Shown here in pieces: positions 1 to 15,000 of a stretch of DNA of 64,000 nucleotides. How positions within the stretch are numbered: position 1 is the first letter of the stretch; every line of letters starts with the position of its first letter. This DNA is from Phytophthora quininea (taxonomy: Eukaryota > Oomycota > Peronosporomycetes > Peronosporales > Peronosporaceae). The notes under the pieces are model-generated. The model saw nothing but the letters and a program-made list of their open reading frames with translations. It had not been told where the DNA came from and made no database searches. The stretch covers positions 62,001 through 126,000 of the forward strand of contig JAAVTG010000379.1 in assembly GCA_011947345.1 (NCBI GenBank), read 5' to 3'. Position numbers and translations under genes: made by a program.

Positions 1-3000
1 CCTGAAGTTGGTACCCTTCAATTTTCATTCACACCGACACCTTCAGTATCGGCAGTATTTCCGCAGCTTTGTCCTGTTGAACTGGAAACCATTTTAACTA
101 TTTCAGGAGGTGGATTTCGTGATACTGATAGCCTTCGCTGTGGATTTTTGAAGATCTCAAATACCAGTCAGGTCTCACAACAAAGCGTCTTCGAAACGAT
201 GGCAACATTTGTGACGTCCTCGATTATCCAGTGCTCAACACCCAAATTTGATACCGCGAACACTTACACAGTCCTAGTGTCAAACAACGGACAAGACTTT
301 TCGCCAGAAACTGACTTTATAGAGATTATTGTCCATCGCGAGATTATCCTGGAGAACGCGTCGATTGTAAACGGCCCAGCAATTGGAGGAACCCATGTCA
401 ATATAACGGGCAAAAACTTCCTGGCCTCAAATGCTTTAGAATGCAAATTTGGTGACCAGAGAGCCTGTGCCTACTATATCTCCGCCACGAAGGTTTGCTG
501 TGTAAGTCCTACGTTGGATCCGGGGCTTATTTCAAACATCACCGCGCCAATGTCCATTCGAATTGCATTGAATGGTCTCGATTTTTCTACATCGAGTATT
601 TCGTACTACTATTATGCCCCACCTGAAATCACTGATGTTTCGCCTGCCGTGGTGCCAGCTAATTGTTCAGTGTCACTTATATTGTCCGGCAAGTACTTCG
701 CATCGTTTGGAGGAGTCATCTGTCGAATTGGATCAACGATTCAAGTACCTGGCAAAGTAATGAACGGTGGACAACGGATTCAATGCAACTCAGCACAGAT
801 TACCTTGCACTCAGGGCTGACGGAGGTCAGTGTGTCTATCAACGGTGGACACGATTTCTCTCGCAGTCTAACAGATCTCGTCGTACACGATCCAGTGACA
901 GTCACAAGTATTGAGCCAGCCTACGTGGCTAAGGGGTTCAATGCTACAGTACGTGTGAGAGGCTCCGGGTTTATAACATCTGAGGTGGCGTGTTCATTTG
1001 ATGGCGAGTTCGCACCTGGTATCGTTATATCACCTGCATTCGCGTCATGCCAATTTCCCTCGCTGATTGATGTAAACCGAAGTTATGTGGTACGGCTAAG
1101 CTTAAATGGAGGACAGCACTGGTCAGATGGGGCTGCTTCAATCTTTGTTTACGATATCCCAACGTTCCAAAGTGTTACACCAAGTTCTGCCTCGAGATTA
1201 AGTGAAGTAAATGTTCATATCGCAGGCGACGGATTTGTGGTAAATGGAAGTGACTCGCTGCCAATTTCCTGCATTTTTGGAGATGCCGACCCTGTGATCG
1301 CTCGCATTGAAAGCAGCTCAAGTCTTTTCTGCGTGTTTCCTGACGATGGCTTGGATGAAGAGCTATCTCACACTGTTCCAGTTCGCTTTCAAGTGGAGGG
1401 CTCATTGGGAATCATTGACACGTCTTTAAAATTCACTTATGAGCCCGTGATCATCTTTTGCGGGTATATCCCGATGTCCTATCTGCTGGAACGACAAGGA
1501 CACTTCTACTAGAAGCTCCGAAGCTTTCCAGGAGCCAAATCTATTCGATTCGTGTTGGAGAAACGCAATGTGGGCAAGCCACATTGGTGAGTGATGCTAC
1601 ACTAGCGTGTACTGTGGCTTTCCCTGCCAACAAAACGTATTCGAACAAAATTCCGGTAGCCGTGGCTGTAAACGGTGGAGTCTATTCCCAACTACTCTCT
1701 CGATGACTATCGTTGATGATGATGCAACGGTATTGTTTCCGCCGACAATATCTCCAAACGCGGCACCGTATAACAAAGCAACAGTCGTCACAATATGTGG
1801 AGAATTCATTACGAACTCATATACGGGGAGCAACTACGTATGCAAATTTATCATTCTGTCGGGATCTAGCCCGGAGGTACAGGCCACTTCCAATTACGCT
1901 AACTGCGTTCAATGCGTGACACCCCAACTTCAGAATGCTTCGAACGCAACCATTAAACTAACGTACAAGCGGTCGATCGTGGTGGGAACCTTTATCTTCG
2001 ATTTTTACGATCTCCCAGAGATCGTGCGAGTGATGCCAAACCTGATTCAAGTGGCTGCAGAGATGCCCAATGCCGTTTTTGTTTATGGCCATGGGTTTCG
2101 TTCAGACTTAATGTTTTCGTGCCTTTTCGACGGCTTTCTGGCACCTACGGCTATCGTTTTCAATGCTAGTGTGGCATCATGTGCCATTCCAGATGCTCAA
2201 CGATTGCCCACCACTACCCACGTTCGAGTAACAAACAACTATTACGATGCATCTGAATCAACGGCAGAACTTCGTGTCTTCCATTACGAAATTGTCGTAT
2301 TTGACATCACACCAAAATATGTTGCGCAAGGCCAAAGTGTGGATATCATCGTTCGCGGACAGGATTTTATTTTGAACAGTACGTTTTGTCATTTTAGCTC
2401 CCAATCGGAGCCAGTTCCCGCCGTAGTCAAGTCTCCCTTCCTTGCAACCTGTCATTTCGGCGGGTCTAGTGGAGATACCACACTATCACTAAGTTTGAAC
2501 GGCTTACAGCCTAGCTCTTATAGAGCAATCTTACTGGTTTATCAAGTACCAACAATACAATCCGTTTACCCGACAAGTGGACCGATCGAGGGAGGTACGC
2601 TACTTTCTGTATACGGTGCCGGGTTCGTCGACCGCGACGACATTTACTGTCACTTTGATGACCATTTTAGGGTGCCTGCAACAAGATTGACATACACTAT
2701 GGTTAAGTGTCGTACTCCTCCTAATACTCGCGGCGGCTACTCGGAATTTCGTGTTTCGATCGCATCAAGAATATTTTCCGTGGAGAGAGTACAGTTTTTA
2801 TATCGGGACACGGCCCGGCTGGCGTTTATGAGCCCGCCAAACGGAAACGCTCAAGGCGGGGCCATAGCGACTCTTTACGGACACGGATTTAATGCCGCGA
2901 CTGATGACTTGTCGTGTACGTTTGGTGGTTCCGCATTAACCAATGCTGTTATTCTCAATTCAACCAGCGCGACAGTGAAAATTCCCCCAGCGTACTTGGC

Positions 3001-6000
3001 GCCGTTGATGTGGCTGTTCAATGCCAACTGAATGGGAATTTAATCTCCCACCGGAGCTTTCTTACTGCTATCATACACCCCCACAAATCTGTAAGATTAC
3101 ACCCCAAATGGGCCTGAGTCTGCAAGCACTTCCGTGGTGGTTACTGGGAGTGGATTTATCACTGATATTCCCATAATCTGCTTTTTGGCGAGAACATCAG
3201 CAGCATTGCAGTTGTGCGTTCACCGACGGAGGTAACTTGCATCGCCCCACCACAGCGACCAAGTATTGTCGGAGTAAGCGTTGGTTTAGAAGGGAATTCT
3301 CGTGATGACACCCCCATAGTATTCGAATATATCGGTAAGACTAATCATGCGATGTTGTGTGGGCATAGCTAACTTGCACCTGACTTTAACGTAGCGGAAC
3401 CAATTCTTGAGCGAGTTGTCCCCCTTTTGGATCGGAAATGGGGTCGACGAGATTGATCATCACTGGCAGTGACTTTACTACCACCGCTCATATGTTTTGT
3501 GCCTTTAGTCGAAATGAAACCTCGGCGATCAAAAACAACCGCAGTTTGGACCAGCAAGAATGGACTGGTATGCTTCACACCTCCGTCAAGCCCCGGAATA
3601 GTTTACGTGCAAGTCGGAGTCAACGAAAACGTTGCCAGAAGCACCCTCGCATTTACCTATACAGGTAAGGTGTTTATTTTACTGATTGACGAATTTATCT
3701 GTTTGTTTTGACAGATTGTCTTGATATCCCAATGTAGTGGAACCTCGAATATTTTCGATTACACCGCAATACAGTTCGGGACACAAAATGTGATCGCGAC
3801 AATCGTTGGGGCAGGTTTTATTGACTCGAGTCTCTTTCGATGTCAAATTGGGGCATTTAGCTCAAGTCCTGTCGAATTTGTGAGTGAGTCCCGTATTACA
3901 TGTGAGCTACCACGACGAGGAAAAACTGGGCGCGTTTCGGTGAGGGTGACGAACAACAACCAAGATTCTTCGACAGACGAGATAATTTTCGTTTTCTTCC
4001 CTCCTGTGGCAGTGGATTGTTTCACTCCAAGCAATGCAGTTGCCGATGAAGACGTGACGGAACTAAAATTCACAGGGTACAATTTTCACGAGAAGATGGA
4101 TTTAATTTGCGAACTTTATGGCAATGGGATCCAGAGCGATCCCTATGAGCTTATCTCTGTTAACTCATCGTCAAGTGTATGTTTACTCTCCACGCCCATG
4201 AAGATACGATCTACAAATACTTCGGTTGATACAACAATCCGAGTGAGAGAAGTTTCGCAACAAAAGGCACTTTATGAAGCCCCGCTGACGTATGTTTTAC
4301 GCCCGATTCCAACGAAGGTGTTCCCGACAATTCTTACAGAATGTGGCGGACAAACTTTGGTCGTGGAAGGAATGCATTTGGCTCAAAATGATGCCCTGGT
4401 CTGTCAGTTTGAGTCGTATTTCCCATACGATAGAGTGCCTCTAAATGTATTCAACGACACGCACGCATGGTGTATGTCTCCTGAACGAGCACCGGGCCCA
4501 GTAAACGTTCGATTGTGTTTGAAAAGCCAGGACCAGTGCAGCGATTCATTAGAGCTCACGTACGCCCGTGTTCCTTTTGTTCGGTCGTTGAATTCGCTCT
4601 GGGATACAAAACTCAATCGGAGGGTGATTGCTGTGAGCGGTGAGGATTTTTATCTTGCTTCTATCGTATGCGTTCTTGGTGGAATGCAGACGCGCGGTTT
4701 CTTTGTCAATCAAATGACCGTGTATTGCCAATCGCCACTTCTCTCGATATGTGTAGGCAGTTCAATAATGTTTGACGGTGTTGAAGCAATAACGGCGGAA
4801 GAGTTAAGATATTGCCCCCAACAACTCCATCAGTCACGCTAATCCACCCTGAGACTGGTCCAGAGCATGGTGGAACCAGAGTGGTAGTTAGTGGAGGCCC
4901 ATTTTACTCGAACTACAGCTATACCTGCAGATTTGGAGACAATGATGTTCCTGCAGAGCATCTTTCGACAACGCAAATGTTCTGTGTATCACCGCCGAGT
5001 CGGCTATCATCGACATTATTTACCGTTTATCAGCACGATTTTATGGCAGCTTCTACACCAGTGGCGTTTGTTTACAACCCAGCCCCAATAGCGATGGAAG
5101 TCAATCCAAAGCGGGGTTCAGAACGAGGTCGATATCAAGTCGTTGTGAATGGTTTAAACTTCATCCCTGGCGCCGGTTTGCGGTGCCGGTTTGGTGCATC
5201 TGATGTCACTGCGGGGATTTGGACATCGGATACGTCTATAAAGTGCAATGTTCCGCCGCATATTCCCGGGTGGGTCGATGTCCAGATTACCAACAACCTA
5301 CAAGACTACTCTGTTGAGTCGCTGAAATTTGAATACGTTGAAAGTCCTGTCGTACTCGGCTTTAAACCACAACAGATCTTTGGTCGAGATAACGTGGGTC
5401 TTATTTTGACGGAAGAGGTTTTCGAAACTCGAGTGACTTCCGATGCATTTTTGGGAACACTTTAACTGAAGCAACGTACATTTCGGACACTCAATTGGAA
5501 TGCAGATCTGGCATTATGACCGAGGCATCGGTCTTGGTGGGAGTGATTGATCTTTCTGTAGCAATGCTGGAAGTGTTTGCTGAAGATCGACTGGAAGTTT
5601 TGCAAGAAGGTCGATGGATTTTACATCCACGAATGGCTTCAGTTCGTGGAGAAACTCCTGTGGTAGTGTCGTGGATTTCAGGTGACGACGATCTTTGGAC
5701 TGGTGGTGACATTTCCTGTAGACTTTGTTCCATAAACCACTTCCGTTGCTCTGACATTAGTCCAGCTCCTATCTTATATGACAACACGTTTTCGTGGTTG
5801 GTGCCCCAGTGGGCTGGTCCAGACTTGGCTGGTATTGTTGAGATTTTTCGTGGTACGAGTGACTCTCTGTCTCAGCAACAACCAATCGCGACTTTCCCGT
5901 TTCGATATTACCGAGAAGTCGAGCTTGAAAGCCTTACTCCGCCGATAGGATCTGTAGCCGGAGGAACAATAATTACAATTTCAGGTTCATACTTTCGGGA

Positions 6001-9000
6001 TGGATACAATATTAGTTGTGTGGTAAACGGCGTGACATTTACACGCGCGCAATTTATTTCTGACACAATGATCAGCTGCAAGATGCCTGCATGGACGTCA
6101 GGACCGAGAGATATTCGGATATTTGCGTCACTGAATGGGTTGGAAGTAAGCGAGGGCTCTCTTCCTTTTACGTATGTTGAGGAACCAACGGTCTTTAATA
6201 TTTCCCTGACAGCGGTCCGATTTCCGATACGACGATGGTCCGGGTCGTGGGTAAAATTTCATCCATACGTCGAGAAGTGTGTGCTTTTGGGGTCAAATGT
6301 GGTTGCAGCGATTGTTGTCAGCTCGACAGAAGCCATTTGTGTTGTGCAGCCTTCAAAGTGGACGTCGTCAGGGAGCGTCATCTTCCGATTTTCTTCAAAC
6401 GGCCAGGAGTCGTCACAAGAAAATATCTTTTATCTGTTCTACGATCTACCGCTGGAGGTAGAGCTATCACCCAGTTTTGGAAGTGTGCGTGGCGGTACCC
6501 GTGTGTTATTCAGATGGAAAAGCGGGACTATTGCCAGTACTTCCAGCTCTCTCGGCATGGCAGTAGTATGCCAAATTGGATCTGAAGTTATGCAAGGTGT
6601 CATCGAGACAGCGGACAGTTTGAGCTGCGTTACCCCGACTGCAGTAGAGTCTGGACCTGTCAAAGTAAGCGTATCGCTGAACGGTCAAAGTTTCGTGGAC
6701 GGACCGAATTTCTGGTACGTGATGGAGGCTCATGTCCAAGCCATACACCCGAACAGAAGCGGAGAAGCTGCCCAAACTTTGCATTATATCTCTGGTGCTG
6801 ATTTCCTCGCCTATCGACCTTATCGTGCCATTTCGGCCTCTCCTCTGATGCTAAATCGCCCGCGGAATGGATATCCGCCGAGCTTATTCGTTGTCGGGCT
6901 CCAGTTCATCGCCCCGGAGTGGTTGATTTCGCTGTTTCGTTGAATGGTGTTGATATCATCGAGACATATCTTCAATTCACGTTCACAGCGCAAGTGACAA
7001 CGCGTGAATATTTCCCGCTTTCAGGACCGACCATTGGTGGCACGATCGTAACAATGGCTGCTGATACCGAGATGCAATGGTGTCAGCGCATACTATGCAT
7101 CATTGACGACGTCTTCGAGTTTAGCGCGGTACTGGACATTGCTGAATCGGTACTGAATTGTATTATGCCACCTCAAGAAGAACCACGTGAAGTCGTTCTT
7201 ACTATTGAATGTGATGACGAAGAGATCTTGCAGTTTCAGGAAAAGTTCCGATATTATGAGGCACCAGTCATGTTCCAGCTCAAACCTCAATTGATATCAC
7301 AAGAGTCTCCCTCGTTGGTAGCAATTCAAGGACAGCACTTCATTGAGGACGCAATGTATTGCCGGTTCGAACACAAGGTGGTTGCTGCTTTGGTCGTAAA
7401 CGAGACCGAAATCCGCTGCTGGACGCCTTTCTTCGCATCATACTCAGCGTTTTCCTATATTAGTCTCGAGATTTCGGCAAACGGGGTTGATTTCACTGAC
7501 AGCAGAGCAAAGCTGCTACTACAGCCGCCATTTGAAGTGCTCGATATAAATCCAAAGCACACCATTGTTGGACACGACATCGACATTCACATCACCGTTT
7601 CTGGGCTGATGCATCCCGAGTTCTTGAGTTGCAGGATTGGCGAGTCCAAAACAGCGGGAGGTTATATGTTATCGCGTACAATGTTTCGATGCAAAGTACC
7701 AGCAATTTCATCCCCTGGAGCTGTATCCGTTTTGGTGTCAAATAATGGCGTAGATTTCGTGGGAAACCCGAATACGACGCTGGCGTATCATCCTTCACCT
7801 ATTTTACTCGACCAAACTCATAGCAGTGGGTCCTTGTTCGGCGGTGAGAGCGTTGTGATACGTGGGAGTGGATTCATTTCAACGGTTGATATGGCTTGTC
7901 GGTTCGGCAACGCAAGTGGTGATGCAACGTATCTGACCGAAACGTCGATTGCCTGTACGGTTCCTCCCTGGGAATGGTTGTTCGATACCTCAGACTCGTT
8001 TAATAGGACAGTGACGGTGACTGTGGGATTCGCCAATGAGGCTGATAGCTTTATTAGCTTTGAACAGCCTCAGGGGATGGCGAGCTGTATTGGACATACC
8101 AGTTCCCGCTTACTGAGCTTTCGATCTACCCCACCATCGTCACTGCAGGTGTTACGTCGACAGTGGTAGTGAAAGGATTGGATCCATTGATATTGTACTC
8201 GATGTCGCTGATGCAAAATGGTAACTCGATTTATAGTACTCCGTTGTATCCGATGAATGTTTCAAGTCCCAACCAACAGCAAGCAACAATATTAATGACC
8301 GCACAAGGAGAGTACGAGCTGTTTATTGTGGACAGTGGTGGATATGTGGTGACCGCAGGTCAAGATATTCTTCAGGTGGTTCTGGAAAGCAAAACAAAAA
8401 GGTTGTACCGGCCACTGGCCCAATTCGAGGAGGCACCTATGTTCTAGTCGAAGTCGAGTATCTACCACCATTGGAAAATGATCTGGTCTGTGTATTCGGA
8501 ACCGATGAAGTGCCAGCAACCAAAATGGACGAGTCAATTGTTTTGTGTGAATCTCCCTCGGTGCAATATCCAAAACAAGTGTCACTACAAGTTGGGGTTA
8601 CCGGGCAAGTTTTGTTGTCAGCTGGGGTCAGGTTTTCATTCGCTCCCAACGAAGTCATTACCTCGGTTTATCCTCTTTCTGTAACATCATCCCCGCAGCC
8701 GGAAACGTTGACAATCGTCGGATTGAATTTCTACAGTGTTGATGAGGGAATTTATCCTGTACCGGTATGCCGAATCGGCGACGTGATTGGTTTGGCTTCT
8801 GTAGTTTCTTCGACTGAGGTCATCTGTTCGCCTGTTATGCTGACTCCTGGGAATTATTCAGTATCGGTCGCCTGCGATGGTATCAATTTTGTGTCTTTCG
8901 ACGATGTGGTAACGTACCAGGATCCTTTACAAATAGTCTCTATTCAACCCGCCGTTGTGCCTTCGACTGGAGGAATTACCATCGATATCAGAGGCGTGGG

Positions 9001-12000
9001 TTTTGAAGAACGGAGTGATATTGTGTGCCACTTCGGAAGAGGAATGTTTGTGTTTACAGCAGTTGCGGTCTCATCGACGAATATTCGATGTGTATCCCCC
9101 AACATAGGCAATGATAGCCTCATCTTGCCTATGTCAATTTCGATGAATACAACCACGAGCAACGAGGTGATGTTAACGTTTGAAGCACCACTGATCACGA
9201 TTGCTGTGGAGCCAACAGTTGGCTTTAGTCGGGGCGGAACTCTCGTGGAAGTTGATGTCACGAATGCCCCACCTGGAAGGGAAATTTGGTGCGTTTTTGC
9301 CAACGACAGGGTGTCAGCAAATTGGGTGACGACGTCTCGAATCAAATGCAAAAGTCCACCGCATATTCCTGGGGAAGTAAAACTTCATATTGAAGCAGAT
9401 AACGTAAACCCGGTTGCTGGATCGGTGCTTTCATTTACGTACCTCCCCGATATCGGTGTTTTATCCGTCAACCCAACACGGGGTACGCCAGCAGGAGGAA
9501 CGAATGTTGTGTTTGCGTTGTCCCAAGCGGTAGACGCCGCGTTGCGAAGGATGATGACGTGTCATTTTGGATCAGTAGTATCCGAGACTTTTGCGGTTGA
9601 TGACTACAACGTGGGCTGCATCTCACCTCCTTGGTGGAGTGGCGAGGAAGTCGCGTTGGCATTGTTGCTAAATGGACAGGATGTCGTTAGTGATAATTCC
9701 GAGTTGTTCCGGTACTTTTCACCTCGAGAAATTACTTTTATTGATCCGAGCGTTGGATCGAGTGGTGGAAATGTGACTATAACGGTTCAAATGGAAAGGA
9801 TGGAGGTTTCACCCAAAGTGACATACTTATGTGGATTTGAGAATATAAATGGACAGCGAGTTTTCTCGAGGGCTGAGCTAAAGTCAGGAGATGAGTTAAC
9901 GTGTCAAGCCCGTTCTCCCAATCTGCAGGTCGCGAGTCGGGTGGGTCTCACTATCTGGCAAAATGGGGAGCGGTACTCCTCCAACATGCACGCCTTCGAC
10001 TTTATTGCGGCACCAACGGTCGATTCACTGGTACCGACTATAGTGCCGGAGCTGACAAAGACTTTAGTTCGTGTTACGGGTGCAGGGTTTAACCCCTACT
10101 ACCCCTTCACGTGTCGAGTTGGCACAGAGGACGAACTCCCTGCAACTGTAAACTGCAGCTCAGTTCTTGAATGTACCGTTCCTGCGCTTTTCCCTGGAAA
10201 CTACTCGCTCGCAATCTCGTGGAACAGGCAAGAATATGCCACTTCCCAAACTCCACTGGTTTATTATGAGTTGCTTACTGTGGGGTCAATCGAGCCTTGT
10301 TTCGGGTTCCGAAATCAAGAGACGGAGGTACGAGTATACGGGACAGGATTTATGCCGACGACGCATTCTGTATGTCGCTTTGCAAGCGTTACTTTCACTG
10401 CTATTTTCGTGAGTCGAACAGAGCTTCACTGTGTGCTGAATGACCAAGTACTTGATAGCAACAATATTTCCACTGCCACCGTGGAAGTGAGCTTGGATGG
10501 GGTTGCATTTGCTTCTTCATTAACAGGTACATTTTCTTTTACGATGAGCCACAGTTCGAGAAAATATACCCCGAGTCAGGGAGTGTTACAGGTGGTACTC
10601 GACTTCTTGTTCGCGGTATCTTCGAGGAAACTTTGAAATACGACTGCAAGTTCGATGGAAGCCTTGTGCCTGCGGTGACTATGAATTACTCAACTTTGCA
10701 ATGCATTGTACCTGCAGTGAACGCCCCCATAACGGTAGATGTAAAGATTACCGTTCATGAGAATGCTAATGCGTTTGGGACGCACTTAACATTTCGGTAC
10801 TATAACCCACCAATTGTATCCTCAATATCGCCAACGGTAGTGCAGACTGGTGGTGGCGAGGAGATTCTTCTCCTGGGCAATAATTTCCAGTCGACAAAGA
10901 CAATGAGATGTCAATTCGGCGATTCGCTGCTTAGCAGCCCGGCGAATTTTATTTCGGCAAAAGTGGCATCCTGTATCACGCCATCGTATCCAACCACAGG
11001 ATATGTTGCGCTTGAACTGACGTTGAACGGTGAGGACTATACAGCAAGCCATCAAGTAATTTACTACTACGACTTTGTCCTTGTCCAAGGGATATTTCCT
11101 CATGAATTGCCGACTTCTGGTGGAGAAAAACTGACCATAACGCTAGCACCTCAGGCGAGTCATTGGTATACATCACTAGACTGTATATTTGTGCGAATTA
11201 ACAGTACAGTGACCACGCCAGCATGCGCTACGACGACAAACGAGATCACGTGCTCAACTCCACCATGGCCAGCTGGGGTTACCGAAGTTGGTATTGTGTT
11301 GGATGAAAAGCGTCGTTATATGGCTGACGTACCAGTGGAGTTTGTGACGGACCCCGTTGTCACTTCCTTAGTACCGAACCATGGGCCTCTCACTGGAGGA
11401 ACGGTGTTAACAATTGTCGGGGAAGCTTTAGACAATGAAGCAATATCGTGTGTGTTTGGAGACATTGTTATCGCCCCTGCGACCATTGCGGCGAATGAAC
11501 TAACGTGCACGGTACCAAAGATGAATGACAATTTGGCTAGCGGTCCTCAGCCAATGTGGCAAATTCTTGTGCGGGTGACAATTGGCAGCAGTATCCGTTC
11601 AAATGCAGTGCCTTTTGTGTATGACCCACCGATTGCTGTTTTTAGCGTATCGGTTACTCGGATTCCAGAGAATGGCGGAAGTTCGTTGACTGTACGAGGT
11701 TCCAACTTCATCAAGTCGATCGATCTAACGTGTGATTTTGGGTTTCCGATACCATCAGTCCAAGCCGTTTTCGTTGATAGCACGAAAGTTAGGTGCCCTC
11801 TAGCAAGCAGGCATCAACTTTCGGAAGTCATTGTCGGTGTTAGCAATAATGGCTACGATTTTGTGTACTTGGACAAGAAACTTTCGTATGGACCAAACGT
11901 GTATCTGGAAGGGATTTACCCGTCGTCGGGTCCTACGGATGGGTGGACAACCGTTCAGCTATCACTTATCAATGCTAATGCAATCGAAGCTGAAAACGGC

Positions 12001-15000
12001 ATGTATTGCTCTTTCGGAGGGCGCTACTCAAGAGCCGTATTTGTACAGAAAGATGTGGTCACTTGCTTCGCACCTAAAGTTGACATGCCATTAGCCGTCC
12101 CGGTGGCATTTTTCTGGCTGTCGTCAAACCTAGAAGATCGATTTGACAGTCAACAACAGACTCCAATTATGTTTCAATATGTCATGGGGCCGACGCTGAC
12201 GACTCTGAGGCCTATGAATGGATCTCCAGCTGAAGGAACGGTATTGACGTTATATGGAACTGGGTTCACGTATGGCACGACTGTGCGCTTTGGCGTTGGC
12301 GACAATGCAATTTACGTTGGTGCCGACTTTGTGTCGGAGGGAACCATCGCAGCTAAAGTCCCACAAGAAATTCCGGTCGGTATGATACCTATTGCAGTCT
12401 CGTCGAACCAAGTGGACTACAGTGAAAGTCGAACCTTTTATAGTCGCCCTCGAGCTGTCATTCGCTCGGTATATCCAACCATAATAACAATCTCGCCGGA
12501 TCGATCGTCCACAACTCTCACGATTCAAGGTACTGGTTTTTCAGAGACGTCGATAGCGACTCTAAACTGCCAAATTGGCGAAGAAGCCCCATCCCAATCA
12601 GCGCAATGGGTATCATCGACTCAAATACTCTGCCCGGCAGCAGACCTAGATTCTGGTTTTTACGAAGTCTTTGTAGCTTTGAACGGCATCAATTTCGTGG
12701 GCGATGGGGTTAAAGTAATTTACCGAGAGCAGCTGGCGATATACAGTCTAGCACCAGCTTTTGGATCAATCGGAGGAAACACGAAAGTTCAAGTGTACGG
12801 CTCGAATTTTGTCGATGGCGCTAGCGAAACGGACTTGGCGTGCATCTTTGGAACGAAGTCATCTTTGCTTAGGGTGGTAAACGCTAGCTTAGCAGAGTGC
12901 ACTACACCGAGCCAAAGCGATACCGGATCTGTGTCATTTGTTATCGCTCATTTGGCGAAATCGATTTCGCCTAGACAGGGGTACGAAGCATTCAAGTACG
13001 AAGACATACCAGCTATTACTGCTAACGAGGGGCAAGATGTGCATTCATTCGCATATCAGAAGATGCCCATCATTACAAAATTGCTACCCGCGATGATCGT
13101 GCCTATTAACGCGTCAGATCTTCGACTAGTCGGCGCAAATTTTGTGGACTCCCCGTTGCTCACATGTCTGATCGGTGGCAATCCTCTTCCAGCTATATTC
13201 ATAACAGATACTGTCGTCCAGTGTTCACTACAAGACGGACCTAGTGATATGTGGATCCCAGACAGCAAACTTAGTGTTGACGTCTCCAACAATGGTCAGG
13301 AATTTTCTAACAGCGAGCTGGAGATTTTAGTGGAGCTACCGTTACGACTGCTGCGTATGGAGCCGACAAAAGGCGCAATTCGGCAGCCGGTTACTGCGAA
13401 AATCTTTGGAGAATTCTTTCGAGTCTGTATCAAAACTTGAAGTGCCTTATTGGAGAGACATGGGTGGTGCCTGCTACAAACCTCGGGGATGGATGGATTG
13501 AGTGCATTCTGCCGGTATCAACCCGGCCTACAACTGTGCAAATATCTGTTTCGATTGACGGCGTCCACTATTCGTCAGACAATCTGAATTTCACATACGA
13601 AGATATTCCTGTGGTGTACAGCATCTACCCTGTGACAGGTCCATTACGAGGGGGACAAGAGTCACTATCACTGGCGAAGGATTTAGTGAGCCAGATACAC
13701 TTTATTGTGCGTTTGGATCATCGCTGGTAATGGCACGAGTTCTGAATACACTTCGAGTGGAATGCTACTCACCACCATTATTGATCGGTGCTGATCAAGC
13801 TGTCGCTGTGACTATGGTAAAAACGGATGGGATGACATCAAGCGCATTATTTATTCCTCAGGATTCCAGCGTTTATTTTTCGTACGTGGAGATGCCGGCC
13901 GTCTTGTCAATTACGCCAAACTGGGGGTATATTGGTGATGAACCTCTCATAGTCGTGGAGACAACTGGGACTCGCTCATTTCCCAGCGCATGGTGCAAAT
14001 TTGGGGATGTTGTGGTGAAAGCTGCAGATGTCTCCTCATCGATCAGTCAAGTAACGTGCCTTGCTCCTGATCTCCTTTCAGGACGATTCACGGTGGACTT
14101 GTCAACGAACGAGTGGGATTTTAGCGAGTCTCACGTGGAATATACCGTTCGAATACCTCCTGCTAAAGAAATTCCTGGCCCGTTGTCCAGTTCACTTGTG
14201 AAGCAGCCTCGCGTGGTGTCTGTGAATCCATTGACAGGTCCAACAACTGGAGGAACGAACCTCACGATCAGCGGGCAGGATTTCGTATTTGGTGTAAATC
14301 TAGTTTGCGTCTTTGGCGACCAAGAGGCGACGGCTACATTTGTCAGCGCAACTACAGTCTGGTGTCTTACCGCACCACAGTTTCGACCAACAGCATCCTA
14401 CGTGAATATTCTAGCATTCGATGCGCAACAGCTGGATCAGGAGCTGATGTCGGTCTCGCAGGCGGTTTTTGAGTATTACGAACAGTTCCAGTTCCACGCA
14501 ATGTCTCCGGACTATGGTCCTTGCACAGGCGGCACAAATTTGATACTGAATGTGTCTGGGGTGATCGACACTGCCTTACTCTCGTGTGCTTTTACACTGA
14601 CGTTGCCCAGTCGGCCTGATCCTGTGCGAGTTGTCGTCCAGGGTCAATTTTACAGTACTGACTCGTTAAGCTGCGCCACACCGTCATTGCAGGTCGCCCT
14701 GCCTTCTTCTGGTACGACCTGGTCGAAGAATGCGACGGGTATTGCGCAGGTGGAGATTTCAAACAATGGCGTAGACTACTTCTCGATCCCGAGGTTGTTC
14801 TCGTACAGACCAGTTGGCCCCAGTATCACAGCATCTCATACGTTCCCGCTGCTAAATACCTTGGAAGTAGGATTGGCTCAACCACCAAGGGGACCAGTGA
14901 CCGGCGGAACGACGGTGACTCTATCACTAACAACTGCGTTCCCTTACAGCACCGTTTACTGCCGATTTGGAATTGAGGTTCTGAAAGGAACAATCACTAC